Source: a virus. Taken from it: a DNA stretch of 20,838 bases. Below the pieces are notes generated by a model. The model was not told the origin of the DNA. It did no database searches and worked only from the letters and a program-made list of their open reading frames with translations. The stretch spans positions 1-20,838 of IMG/VR virus record IMGVR_UViG_3300037011_000242. The stretch is one strand, 5' to 3'. Positions within the stretch are counted from its first letter, which is position 1; every line of letters starts with the position of its first letter. Below are positions 12,982 through 20,838 of this stretch, piece after piece. The position numbers were made by a program, and so were the translations under genes.

Positions 12982-15900
12982 ATGGCAGCGGGGAAGCTGG
13001 TCGGCACGATGTTCGTGGAGTTGTCGCTCGACGCCACGAAATACACGAAAGCGCAGCAGGAGATCCTCGCGGGCGCGGAGAAGAACACCGCGAACATCGA
13101 GCAGGCGTTCAAGCGCGTCGGCACGACCTCGGACAAGATGTACGAGGCGATGCGCCAGAACATCCTCAACCACCTTGAGGCGATCAAGCGTTCGCACCTG
13201 ACGACGGCGGAGGAGAAGGTGCGGGCGGAGGAATCCGCAGCCGCGAAAATCCAGAAGATCAACGAGCAGCAGCACGGCAAGCAAACGTCGATGCTCGACT
13301 CCATGAAGCAGAACTGGATCGCGACCTCCGTTGCGATCGCTGCGGCATGGGCGACCGTGAACAAGGCGATGGACTGGGTGAGGCTCGGGGCGTCGGCGCA
13401 GCAGGCCGAGGAAAGTTTCCGCATGGTCGCTGAGACGGCGGGGGAAAGCGCGACCGAGATCATCGCCGGGATGAAGCGGGCCGCGAACGGCACGGTCGAA
13501 GAGTCCGCGATCATGCAGATGGCCGTCAAGGGGATGGTTCTCGACATCAAGGGGAATCAACTCGTAGAACTCATGGAAGCCGCCCGCGTTGCCGCTCGCA
13601 TGAAGGGCGTGTCCGTGCAGGAGGCATACGAGGGGATCACGAACGCGATCGCCGTGAAACTTCCGAAGTCGCTGCGGCAGTACGGCCTCGTCACGATGGA
13701 GGAGATGGTGCTCGTCAAGAAGGCGATGAAGGAAGGCGTGGAGGACGTGGACCTATACACGCTCGCGATGATCAACGCGCACCTGCACGCCGCGAAGTTC
13801 GGGCAGGAGATGGCCGGGAACACGGCGGAGTCCGTGCAGAAGTTCGACGCCGTGGTGAAGGAAGCGAAAGAGACGATGGGGAAGACGTTCATCGCCATCC
13901 TCGAATCCGTCGCCGCGCTCTGGATGACGATTGGAGCGGGCGCGACCGCCGCCGCTGCAGGGTTCTCGATCCTTATCGGCAGGACGCAGGATTACGACGT
14001 GCTGATAAAGCAGTCGGGGGAAATGATGGCGACGGCCTCCCGGCTCATGGGAGTGCAGGGCGATGCGGCGAAGGCGGCGGGGGACTCGCAGGTCGGTGCT
14101 TCACAGAAGACGGTCGAGCAACTACAGCAGGAGAAGAAGGAGTGGGTCGCGAACGCGAACGCGCAGATCAAGGCCGCGCAGGACGCGAAGGCTCTGGAGA
14201 AGGAGAAGGAGTCGCTCAACAAGAAGATCGTCGAGGACACCCGCAAGACGAACGCGGAGATCGCCGGTATCGGCAAGTCGAACTTCGAGAAGGCGCAGGC
14301 GCTCGTCGCGTCGCAGGCGGCGGAGTGGCGCAAGCGCGGGGCGGAGGAGGTCAACGTCAGGAAGTGGGTCGCCGCCGAGACGCTGAAGGCAACGCTGTCG
14401 CAGGACGAGGAGATCAAGAAGGCCGAGGAACAGGTTGCGGAGGCCGTCCAGAAAATCAGGGACAAGATGCAGAAGGATTCTCTCGACGCGATCATCTTCA
14501 ACGCGAAAGAAGAACTGCGCATCGCGAAGGAGACGGAGAAGGGGCAGGAGGACTTCAACAAGCGGTACAAGGAAGCCCTCGGGTTCCGCACGAACCTGCA
14601 CGACAAGGCGATGGAGACGATCATCCTCAAGGAAGAGGAGGCGATCGCTAAGAACTACGAGGACTGGGAAGCCGGGTACATCACCCTCGCTCAACTCGAC
14701 GCCGCGAACGCGGCGGAGCGGGCGAAGACCGGGGCCGCTACGGACATACAGTTGACGAAGAAACTCGAAACCGAGGTGCAGTTCTACGCGACCGCGCTCG
14801 GCATGGAGGAGAAGTATCGAGAGAAGAAACTCGCGCTGATCGAGAAGGAGCGGCTCGCGAACATCGCCGCAGGCATCAGTTCTGCGGATGCCGCGAAGAA
14901 GGCCGCGCAGGAGATCGGGGACCTCGACCAAGCGTTGTTCGTCGCGAAGACCTCTCAACTGAACGCAGCCGCACAGAACATGCAGCAGGCTTTCACGGAC
15001 ATCGGCTCGATGTTCTCGAAGACGTCCAGAGAATACGGCGTCATGCAGGAAGCGGCGAAGGCGATGTACATCGCGCAGAAGATGGTCGCCGTGGCGAACG
15101 CCGTTGCAGCCATCGCCAATCAGGGACTCGGGGATCCGTACACCGCGATCCCCCGTATCGCCGCTATGGTCGCGACGATGGCGTCCCTCCTGTCCTCTAT
15201 CGGCGCGTCCGTGTCCGGGGGCGGCGGTACCCCGGAGGTTAGGACGTCGAGGACCGCGCTCGGGGTGTCCTCGACGGAGAACCTGTCGTCGCCGAAGGAT
15301 CTAATGGAGATGCTCGACAAGACCTACGAACTTCAGTACCGGGAACTCACCGGGATCAACTCCGGCATAAGCGCGTTGAACGAGAACATCACGAGGTTCG
15401 TCACCGGGTCGTTCAAGATGGAGGGCGGGTTCGCGTCGGGCGGGGTACTCGACGTCCAGTCGGCGGGGTACAAGATCGGGGAAATAACCGCGCAGCAACT
15501 GATGGACGGCATCCTCGTAGGGATGACGACGTACGCGATCGCGAACAGGCCGATGTACGGCGAGCAGGTGAACGAGATCATGCGGCGGACGCTCTCCGAC
15601 ATCTACATCGACATCCTCGACGTGCTGAAGGAGGGCGCGAAGTTCTTCGGGACCGACCTCGGCGAGATCGGGAGAATCGTGTTCGATGCCGCGACGCTCA
15701 ACCTCGCGGGCATGGACGCGGAGGAGGCGACTGCCGCCCTTCAGGACTACATCTCGGACGTCGGAGGCGCGGCGGCTGAGAAGTTGTTCGGCGAGATCAT
15801 AGGGCAGTACCAGAAACTCGGCGAGTCGCTGCTCGATACGCTCGTCCGGCTCATGACGGAGTATTCGGTCGTCAGCGATGTGCTGGAGAGAACGGGGCAG

Positions 15901-18474
15901 CACCTCCACGGGGCAACTCAGGAGGCGCTCGCATTCGTTGACTCGCTCGTCGAGATCGCGGGCGGACTTGAGAACTTGCAGGAACTCGCGGCGAACTACA
16001 ACGAGATGTTTTTCTCGGAGGCGGAGCGGCTCGCGCAGACCTTTCAAGATGTCGTGAGCGGCTTCGGGACGATCAACGACAGGACCGGGCTGAACCTCGC
16101 CATGCCTTCCACGCGGGAGGAGTTCCGCGCCCTTGTCGAGTCGCTCGACCTGACGACGGAGTCGGGGCGGCAGGCGTACATCATGCTCCTGCGACTCGCC
16201 GACTCTGCCGACGAACTGTACTCCGCGCAGGAACGCCTGACGCAGCAGTACGAGGATCTTCAGGACAGGCTCTTGAGCCTGCAAGGGGACGATGGCGCGA
16301 TCCTCGCGAGGCAGCGCGATCGAGAACTTGCCGCGACGGACACGCAACTCCATTCACTGCTGAACGCGATCTACGCGCAGGAGGACTACAACGTCGCCGT
16401 CGAGAACGCGACGAAGGCGCAGGCCGACTACGATCAGGCAGTACAGGCGACGATCACCGCGCAGGAGAACCTGAACACCGCGACGGACCGTCTCGCGGCA
16501 GCACATCAGGCGGCGGCGGACGCGGCACAGGCGGTTATCGACGCTCAGGCAAACTACGCGAGCGCGGTCGAGGACGGCGTGCAGCGCGTCACGGACGCGC
16601 AGGCCCGGTACGATCAGGCTATCGTCGACGGGGCGCGGAGAGTCTCCGACGCGCAGGCGAAGTACAGCGAGGCCGTCGCCGACGGTGCGGCGCGCGTCGC
16701 GGACGCTCAGGCGAGGTACGAGGCCGCAGTGACCGACGGCGCGAAGCGCGTCGCCGATGCTCAGGCGAAGTACACCGACGCGGTGCAGGCGTATCAGGAC
16801 GAGGTCGCGAAGCAGGCGCTGGACGCGCAGGTGAAGGCGCTGGAGGAGAGACTGAAGCTGGAGTCCGACGCGCGGAAGGCGGAGATCGACGCGCTGGAGA
16901 CGCAGAAGGCGTTCTACGAGGATCAGGCGAGACTGTTCGACGATCAGATCAACGCGCAGCAGGACGTCGTCAACAGGCTCCAGTCCGTCTCCGCGACAGT
17001 CCGGGCGTGGATCTCCGGGATGTCCACGAGCAACCTCGCTCCGGTCCAGTCCCGCGATGCATGGGAGGCGCAGTACCAGTCGTTGAAGGGGGCGGCTTCG
17101 GCGTCGGGGGCGCAGGAAGCGGACGTGTCCGCGTTCCTTGAGTTCGCGAAGCAGTACCTTGAATATCAGCGGGCCTACGGCGGCGACTACCTCGCGATCT
17201 ACGATCAGGTCATGTCGGACGTGCAGTCCATCGGGGACGTGGCGGACGAGCAGCTCGTCATCGCGCAGGAGCAACTCGACACGACGAAGGCGGCGGCGGA
17301 GGACGCGAAGGCGAACGCGGAACGGATTGCGACCGCCGTCGAGCAGGCGCAGATCGCGGACGAGCAGGCGAACGCAGCGGGACAGGCCGCGATGGACGCG
17401 CTGAACGCGACGGCGGACGACTCCGCGCAGCGGCTCGCCGATCTCCAGAGGGCGATCGACGAGGCGGCTCAGGGGATCCTCGATGCGCAGGTGGAGGCGG
17501 ATCAGGCCGTCGCCGAGGCAGCGCAGGCGATCGTCGACGCGCAGGTCGAGTCCGACCAGAACATCGCAGAGGCGGCGCAGGGGATCATCGACGCGCAGGC
17601 AGACGCGGCGAACGCGATCGCGGACGCGCAGCGAGGCGTCGAGGACGCGGTCAAGCAGGCGGACGAGAGCGCGAAGAACGCGGCGGAGGCGATCCAGCGG
17701 GCGATCGAGAACCAGACGAAGACGGAGGAGGCGGTCAGGAAGGCAGCGGAGGAGATGGTACTCGCGCAGAAGGCGTTGAAGGACGCGCAGGAGCGTGAGA
17801 TCGCCACGATGAACAACCTCGTCGCGGCGCAGCAGCAGCAAGCGTCGGCGATGGCGAACCTCGCGTCGGCGATGGCGGCGCTCGCAGCGCAGGGACCGCC
17901 GATCGTGAACGTCACCGTCAACACCCCGGCAGCGTCGACGACGCCCGACACTTCTTACGGATATGGAGCGCAGGCGAACGCCGCGTTCACCTATGCATAT
18001 TCGAACGATCAGCCGATTCAGGATTCCGTCGCTTCATATCTCGGGTATAGTTCGTCCCGTGGCATCCCCGGGTACACCTACCTCCCCGCCGCAGACATAG
18101 CGCAATCGTATTGGGTTCCGACCGATCAACTGGAATACTGGAAGTCCGCGTTCTCGCAGTTCGGGTACTTCGGGCAGGACGGCGGGTTGATGACGAGTCC
18201 GACGATCGGCGGGGAAGCCGGTCCAGAATGGTTCGTTCCGACCTATGAACCGGAGCGGAGCAAGTTTCTTCGTGATGCCCCGGATTCGTTCTGGGAGAAC
18301 CTGTCGCAGCAGGGAGGCGACGCGGGTAGATTGAATGGTGGATCGAGCGGCGAGATGACGTTCCATCTCGTCACGGTCCTCGATGGCAAGGTCGTCGCCG
18401 AGAGCGTGGCGAAGCACATCCCTCGGAGCGCAGAACTTTCTGAGGCGATCAAAGGCGTGGCGAGGAGGGGATAG
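12982..18474 (+). CDS. Tail tape measure protein, 1830 aa
   Basis: The tape measure sets tail length and is ejected ahead of the DNA; it is coated by the chaperone pair upstream. The N-terminus (AAGKLVGTMFVELSLDATKY) and GVSVQEAYEGITNAIAVKLP with LRQYGLVT (about residues 210-240) are typical. Hydrophobic segments occur near residues 305-333 (ALWMTIGAGATAAAAGF) and 695-740, the latter ending in a Gly-rich linker. The rest is mostly long coiled coil rich in Ala, Gln, Glu and Lys, with 18-residue repeats at residues 1192-1263 and 1494-1565. The C-terminus has GGLMTSPTIGGEAGPEWFVP (1734-1753), a common tape-measure ending. ATG 12982 (GGAG at 12972-12975) is preferred over GTG 12970. At about 0.15 nm per residue the tail would be roughly 270 nm. 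Confidence 0.95.
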   Translation: MAAGKLVGTMFVELSLDATKYTKAQQEILAGAEKNTANIEQAFKRVGTTSDKMYEAMRQNILNHLEAIKRSHLTTAEEKVRAEESAAAKIQKINEQQHGKQTSMLDSMKQNWIATSVAIAAAWATVNKAMDWVRLGASAQQAEESFRMVAETAGESATEIIAGMKRAANGTVEESAIMQMAVKGMVLDIKGNQLVELMEAARVAARMKGVSVQEAYEGITNAIAVKLPKSLRQYGLVTMEEMVLVKKAMKEGVEDVDLYTLAMINAHLHAAKFGQEMAGNTAESVQKFDAVVKEAKETMGKTFIAILESVAALWMTIGAGATAAAAGFSILIGRTQDYDVLIKQSGEMMATASRLMGVQGDAAKAAGDSQVGASQKTVEQLQQEKKEWVANANAQIKAAQDAKALEKEKESLNKKIVEDTRKTNAEIAGIGKSNFEKAQALVASQAAEWRKRGAEEVNVRKWVAAETLKATLSQDEEIKKAEEQVAEAVQKIRDKMQKDSLDAIIFNAKEELRIAKETEKGQEDFNKRYKEALGFRTNLHDKAMETIILKEEEAIAKNYEDWEAGYITLAQLDAANAAERAKTGAATDIQLTKKLETEVQFYATALGMEEKYREKKLALIEKERLANIAAGISSADAAKKAAQEIGDLDQALFVAKTSQLNAAAQNMQQAFTDIGSMFSKTSREYGVMQEAAKAMYIAQKMVAVANAVAAIANQGLGDPYTAIPRIAAMVATMASLLSSIGASVSGGGGTPEVRTSRTALGVSSTENLSSPKDLMEMLDKTYELQYRELTGINSGISALNENITRFVTGSFKMEGGFASGGVLDVQSAGYKIGEITAQQLMDGILVGMTTYAIANRPMYGEQVNEIMRRTLSDIYIDILDVLKEGAKFFGTDLGEIGRIVFDAATLNLAGMDAEEATAALQDYISDVGGAAAEKLFGEIIGQYQKLGESLLDTLVRLMTEYSVVSDVLERTGQHLHGATQEALAFVDSLVEIAGGLENLQELAANYNEMFFSEAERLAQTFQDVVSGFGTINDRTGLNLAMPSTREEFRALVESLDLTTESGRQAYIMLLRLADSADELYSAQERLTQQYEDLQDRLLSLQGDDGAILARQRDRELAATDTQLHSLLNAIYAQEDYNVAVENATKAQADYDQAVQATITAQENLNTATDRLAAAHQAAADAAQAVIDAQANYASAVEDGVQRVTDAQARYDQAIVDGARRVSDAQAKYSEAVADGAARVADAQARYEAAVTDGAKRVADAQAKYTDAVQAYQDEVAKQALDAQVKALEERLKLESDARKAEIDALETQKAFYEDQARLFDDQINAQQDVVNRLQSVSATVRAWISGMSTSNLAPVQSRDAWEAQYQSLKGAASASGAQEADVSAFLEFAKQYLEYQRAYGGDYLAIYDQVMSDVQSIGDVADEQLVIAQEQLDTTKAAAEDAKANAERIATAVEQAQIADEQANAAGQAAMDALNATADDSAQRLADLQRAIDEAAQGILDAQVEADQAVAEAAQAIVDAQVESDQNIAEAAQGIIDAQADAANAIADAQRGVEDAVKQADESAKNAAEAIQRAIENQTKTEEAVRKAAEEMVLAQKALKDAQEREIATMNNLVAAQQQQASAMANLASAMAALAAQGPPIVNVTVNTPAASTTPDTSYGYGAQANAAFTYAYSNDQPIQDSVASYLGYSSSRGIPGYTYLPAADIAQSYWVPTDQLEYWKSAFSQFGYFGQDGGLMTSPTIGGEAGPEWFVPTYEPERSKFLRDAPDSFWENLSQQGGDAGRLNGGSSGEMTFHLVTVLDGKVVAESVAKHIPRSAELSEAIKGVARRG
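16555..16770 (+). repeat. Four 54-bp (18-aa) coiled-coil repeats in the tape measure, block 1
   Basis: Units start with a Tyr codon at 16555, 16609, 16663 and 16717, with a partial fifth at 16771. The consensus is Y-x-x-A-[VI]-x-DG-[AV]-x-RV-x-DAQA-[RK]. Spacing is exactly 54 nt with no indels, while third positions vary, which indicates protein-level maintenance. In an alpha helix each unit would span about 2.7 nm. Confidence 0.9.
17461..17676 (+). repeat. Four 54-bp (18-aa) coiled-coil repeats in the tape measure, block 2
   Basis: Units begin at 17461, 17515, 17569 and 17623. The first three start EAAQ and share the pattern EAAQ-x-I-x-DAQ-x-[ED]-[AS]-[DA]-x-x-[AVI]-A; the fourth (DAQRGVEDAVKQADESAK) is more diverged. 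The period matches block 1 although the consensus differs, and the blocks are about 690 nt apart. Confidence 0.85.
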
Positions 18475-18476
18475 GG

Positions 18477-18884
18477 ATGGCGGCTTCCGAGATGTACGAC
18501 TTCCTGTCCACGATCACCCCCGACTACAACGCGACGCTCTCGCTCTCAGCGAAGGGGGTCGTGTCCGAGGAGTCGCAGAAGAACGGGATGATCCATCTCG
18601 GCGTGGACGGAAGCGAGGAGCGCATCTCGTTCAATACGAACTCGATCTACTACATCAACATCAGCCTCGGTGTGCTGAGCGAAGCGGACTCCGGCACGGT
18701 GTTCGACTGGTACAACGATTCCGCGAAGGCGAACGGGATGCAGCGTTCCTTCAAGTACGCCTTCGGCGACGGCCACACCTATGTCGTCCGGTTCGATTGC
18801 AAGTTGACGCGCAGCGGGAAGCGCCTTACGAGTTACTCCGTGGACGGCGTCCGCTTGAAAGTTCTCGGAAGGATCGCAGACTGA
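18477..18884 (+). CDS. Minor tail protein downstream of the tape measure
   Basis: This 135-aa protein starts 2 nt after the tape measure stop, with AGGAGG at 18463-18468. It looks beta-rich throughout: TPDYNATLSLSAKGVV (about 14-29), ISFNTNSIYYINISLGVLS (50-68), an FDWYNDSAKANG helix/turn (about 75-86), then RSFKYAFGDGHTYVVRFDCK and SVDGVRLKVLG at the end. The pattern of a Phe/Tyr-rich middle and strand-ending C-terminus fits the small tail-tip proteins such as lambda gpM or distal-tail-like proteins. No family can be named with confidence; position after the tape measure and before the hub is the main evidence. The stop overlaps the next ATG by one nt (TGATG). Confidence 0.62.
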   Translation: MAASEMYDFLSTITPDYNATLSLSAKGVVSEESQKNGMIHLGVDGSEERISFNTNSIYYINISLGVLSEADSGTVFDWYNDSAKANGMQRSFKYAFGDGHTYVVRFDCKLTRSGKRLTSYSVDGVRLKVLGRIAD

Positions 18885-20838
18885 TGGAGACGTTCTCCAC
18901 GCGACAGAACGCCATTATCGCGGCGTCGAACAAAACCGTCTACTGGCTGTTCCGCGTGACGGACTCGTACCACGTCAGTCACTACTGGTCTACCGGGTCC
19001 GTCGTGTCTTCGGGCAACGAGCAGATTCTCAAGAACGTCGTCGAGTCGCCCGGTGTGTACGACGAGAAGGAGTGGGAGAGGGAGCACGAGTTCCGCATCA
19101 TCAACTTCTCCGGCATCACGATGCGGCGGAACAAGAGCGAGTCGGGTATCCACGCGCCGAACGACGTGTCCTTCTCCATCCTGAATCCGACCAACGAGTT
19201 CGAGGCGGCGAGTTTCATCGGTCGTGAAGTCCGCATCTGTCTTGTTCTCGACGACGGGAACGGGAGGGAACTGTGCGGGGCGTGGCGGTTCAGGATCAAC
19301 AACGCATCGCCGAGCAATCAGGTTCTCGACATCACCTGCGAGGACTTCCTACAGTTCCACCTGTTCGGCGTATATCCGAACACGCAACTCATCGACGAAC
19401 TGTACCCGTCGATCTACGGAGTCGCGCAGGACACGGTCTGCGTCGCAGAACCGTACGGAACCTGCTATATCCCGCTCCGGTCGATCTACGCGAACTCGGA
19501 CCGATATTATGTCCTCGGTCCTTCGACGTATATCTATTCGATCTCCGAGGTCCGTTCCCCTCGTGAGTGCGGCACGAAGATCACGTGGGCGAGTCCGACG
19601 TATACGTTCCAGCAGACGGTGTACTCCGGGTGGAAGATATTTCAGCCGTTGATCGCGGGCGGGTCAAACGGCGTGTTTCTGTCGGGGACGAAGATCCTCG
19701 ACGTGCCGACGAAGTTCTCGCGCTCGGGCACGGCAAGCATGACGAACCCCGCAGACATCCTCCGGGTCGTCTTGCGGAACATGGGGGTGCAGGACTACGA
19801 CCTCGACATCGCGTCCTTCGATGCCGCGCACGCGACGTTCGACTCGTGGGGGCTGACGTGGAACTTCGCCTTCTGGTATCGGGAAGACCGCATCAAGGTG
19901 ATCGCGAAACTTCTCTCGATGTGCCACGCCTGTTTCATCGTTGGAGAGAAGATCTCCCTCAAGGTTCTGTCGAAGACGTCGCAGGCGACGATCACCACTG
20001 CTTCCGTATTGAAGGGGCAGGAGGTCGGGCCGGACACGTTCAGGTATGCGACGTCAGTCCTCGAGAACGTGTCGGACGGCGGGTATGTCGCCTATCAGGT
20101 CACCGGTGAATCGCAGGATGAGTTCCTAAAGTGTTCTGTCCCGGCGAAGTCCACGACGACCGCGATAGACACGGAGATCATCGTCTTCCCCGGAGTACAG
20201 AACACGCAGCACGTCCAGAAACTCGGGACGTTGTACTTCCAGAGGAAACTCCTGAAGAGCGCGGACGTATCGTTCAACGCGAAGGGGACACTCCTCGCCC
20301 TCCGACCCGACGACGTGGTGACGATCGCTCACCCCGACTATGGAGGGACGTATGACGTGATGGTCAGCGAGATGACCGTCCTTCCAGATGTCTCGCTCAG
20401 TTTCAAGTGCCAGCGGTTCTCCGTCGCGTTCGACGATTGGGGGGACTTCACTCCGGGAGCGATCACCCCGAGCACGGCATCCCCGGTGACGCCGTATCAG
20501 CCGGTCATTTCCGGTCCAGACGGAACGGCGTCTTCCGGCACGCCGCCGAACGTGCTGCCGGGGCGTCTTCGGATCGGAGACGGCACGTCCTTCATCCTGC
20601 TCGATCCCGCGCCGCCGATCAATGTCGCCGTGTACGAGGCATCGACCGAGCGGCTGCGGATCGGGAATCTGCGCGATTTTGTCGGTGTTGGCGCTTCCAA
20701 CGTTTACGGGTTCGGCATCGGCAACGCAGCGGGAACCGGCTTCAAGGCGAAGATCACCGCGTCGGAACTGTACCTCGGGAGCACGGGGAACTATCTTCAA
20801 TACGTCGGCGGGGTGCTGACGCTGCGCGGGCAGTTGAA
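18884..20838 (+). CDS. Tail hub / tip protein with fibre-like end (partial at right edge)
   Basis: An open frame of at least 651 codons starts at ATG 18884 (TGATG overlap; GGAAGGA at 18867-18873) and has no stop to the window end, so the C-terminus is missing. The N-terminal half resembles phage tail hub (gpL/gp27-like) proteins: GAWRFRINNASP (about 133-144), DITCEDFLQFHLFGVYPNTQ (about 149-168), and later AILDVPTKFS-like and WGLTWNFAFWYREDRIKV (about 323-340) segments, ending in a strand region near residue 510 (FKCQRFSVAFDDW). After a Pro/Thr/Ser-rich linker (about 525-560) come two LRIG-containing units and GNYLQYVGGVLTLRGQL at the right edge, like the start of a fibre or receptor-binding region. 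It probably contacts the tape measure tip and the host surface. Confidence 0.8.
   Translation, partial: METFSTRQNAIIAASNKTVYWLFRVTDSYHVSHYWSTGSVVSSGNEQILKNVVESPGVYDEKEWEREHEFRIINFSGITMRRNKSESGIHAPNDVSFSILNPTNEFEAASFIGREVRICLVLDDGNGRELCGAWRFRINNASPSNQVLDITCEDFLQFHLFGVYPNTQLIDELYPSIYGVAQDTVCVAEPYGTCYIPLRSIYANSDRYYVLGPSTYIYSISEVRSPRECGTKITWASPTYTFQQTVYSGWKIFQPLIAGGSNGVFLSGTKILDVPTKFSRSGTASMTNPADILRVVLRNMGVQDYDLDIASFDAAHATFDSWGLTWNFAFWYREDRIKVIAKLLSMCHACFIVGEKISLKVLSKTSQATITTASVLKGQEVGPDTFRYATSVLENVSDGGYVAYQVTGESQDEFLKCSVPAKSTTTAIDTEIIVFPGVQNTQHVQKLGTLYFQRKLLKSADVSFNAKGTLLALRPDDVVTIAHPDYGGTYDVMVSEMTVLPDVSLSFKCQRFSVAFDDWGDFTPGAITPSTASPVTPYQPVISGPDGTASSGTPPNVLPGRLRIGDGTSFILLDPAPPINVAVYEASTERLRIGNLRDFVGVGASNVYGFGIGNAAGTGFKAKITASELYLGSTGNYLQYVGGVLTLRGQL

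Noticed and set aside
16555-16770. Regularly spaced repeats considered as a CRISPR array
   Set aside because: There are no spacers; units are contiguous 54-bp coding repeats in frame with the tape measure and vary at third codon positions.
16354-17841. Long minus-strand open frame of 495 codons opposite the tape measure
   Set aside because: Its product is a monotonous Arg/Leu/Asp/Val-rich sequence that mirrors the Ala/Gln-rich coding repeats on the + strand. It has no domain or SD support, and the + frame is clearly real.

Overview
The window is a continuous run of genes, all on the + strand, encoding the packaging, head and tail proteins of a tailed double-stranded DNA phage (Caudoviricetes) or prophage. 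No host gene, integrase, repressor, lysis gene, replication gene, tRNA, IS or CRISPR array is visible, so free phage and prophage cannot be told apart. A tape measure, a tail-tube-like protein and a frameshifted tail-assembly chaperone, with no sheath gene, point to a siphovirus with a long non-contractile tail. The DNA is GC-rich (roughly 60% by eye), most genes have good Shine-Dalgarno (SD) sequences, and GTG starts are common. The host cannot be named; a high-GC bacterium is likely.

Layout. (1) Packaging and head, 86-9011: P27-type small terminase, large terminase, a 59-aa two-helix membrane protein, HK97-type portal, ClpP-like maturation protease, HK97-fold capsid with an N-terminal delta/scaffold region, three small probable virion-surface proteins, a gp6-like connector, a head-closure protein and a DUF3168-like tail terminator. 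(2) An accessory cassette, 9016-11239, set between the tail terminator and the tail tube gene: a two-domain SAM-methyltransferase fusion, an 85-aa unknown protein and a family-2-like glycosyltransferase. (3) Tail, 11275 to the window end: tail tube, tail-assembly chaperone gpG with a -1 frameshift into gpT, an HK97-gp10-like protein, a 1830-aa tape measure, a minor tail protein and a long tail hub or fibre protein that runs off the right edge.

The genes are very tightly packed. Most junctions touch or overlap by 1-11 nt (for example GTGA or ATGA at 2357, 2533, 3801, 8601, 10230 and 10484), so one or a few long co-transcripts with translational coupling are likely. The only noticeable gaps flank the gene at 6507-7085, and each contains a strong GC-rich hairpin.

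Most interesting points: a textbook -1 frameshift signal (A AAA AAC followed 5 nt later by a stem-loop) that adds a four-cysteine domain to the tail chaperone; the methyltransferase/glycosyltransferase cassette inside the virion assembly genes, which may modify virion proteins or host surface sugars; a well-placed SD plus ATG inside the methyltransferase fusion, suggesting two formerly separate genes; and a very long tape measure with two separate blocks of 18-residue repeats. The rest is a conventional HK97-like morphogenesis module. Function assignments are from recognised motifs and gene order; no database search was run.
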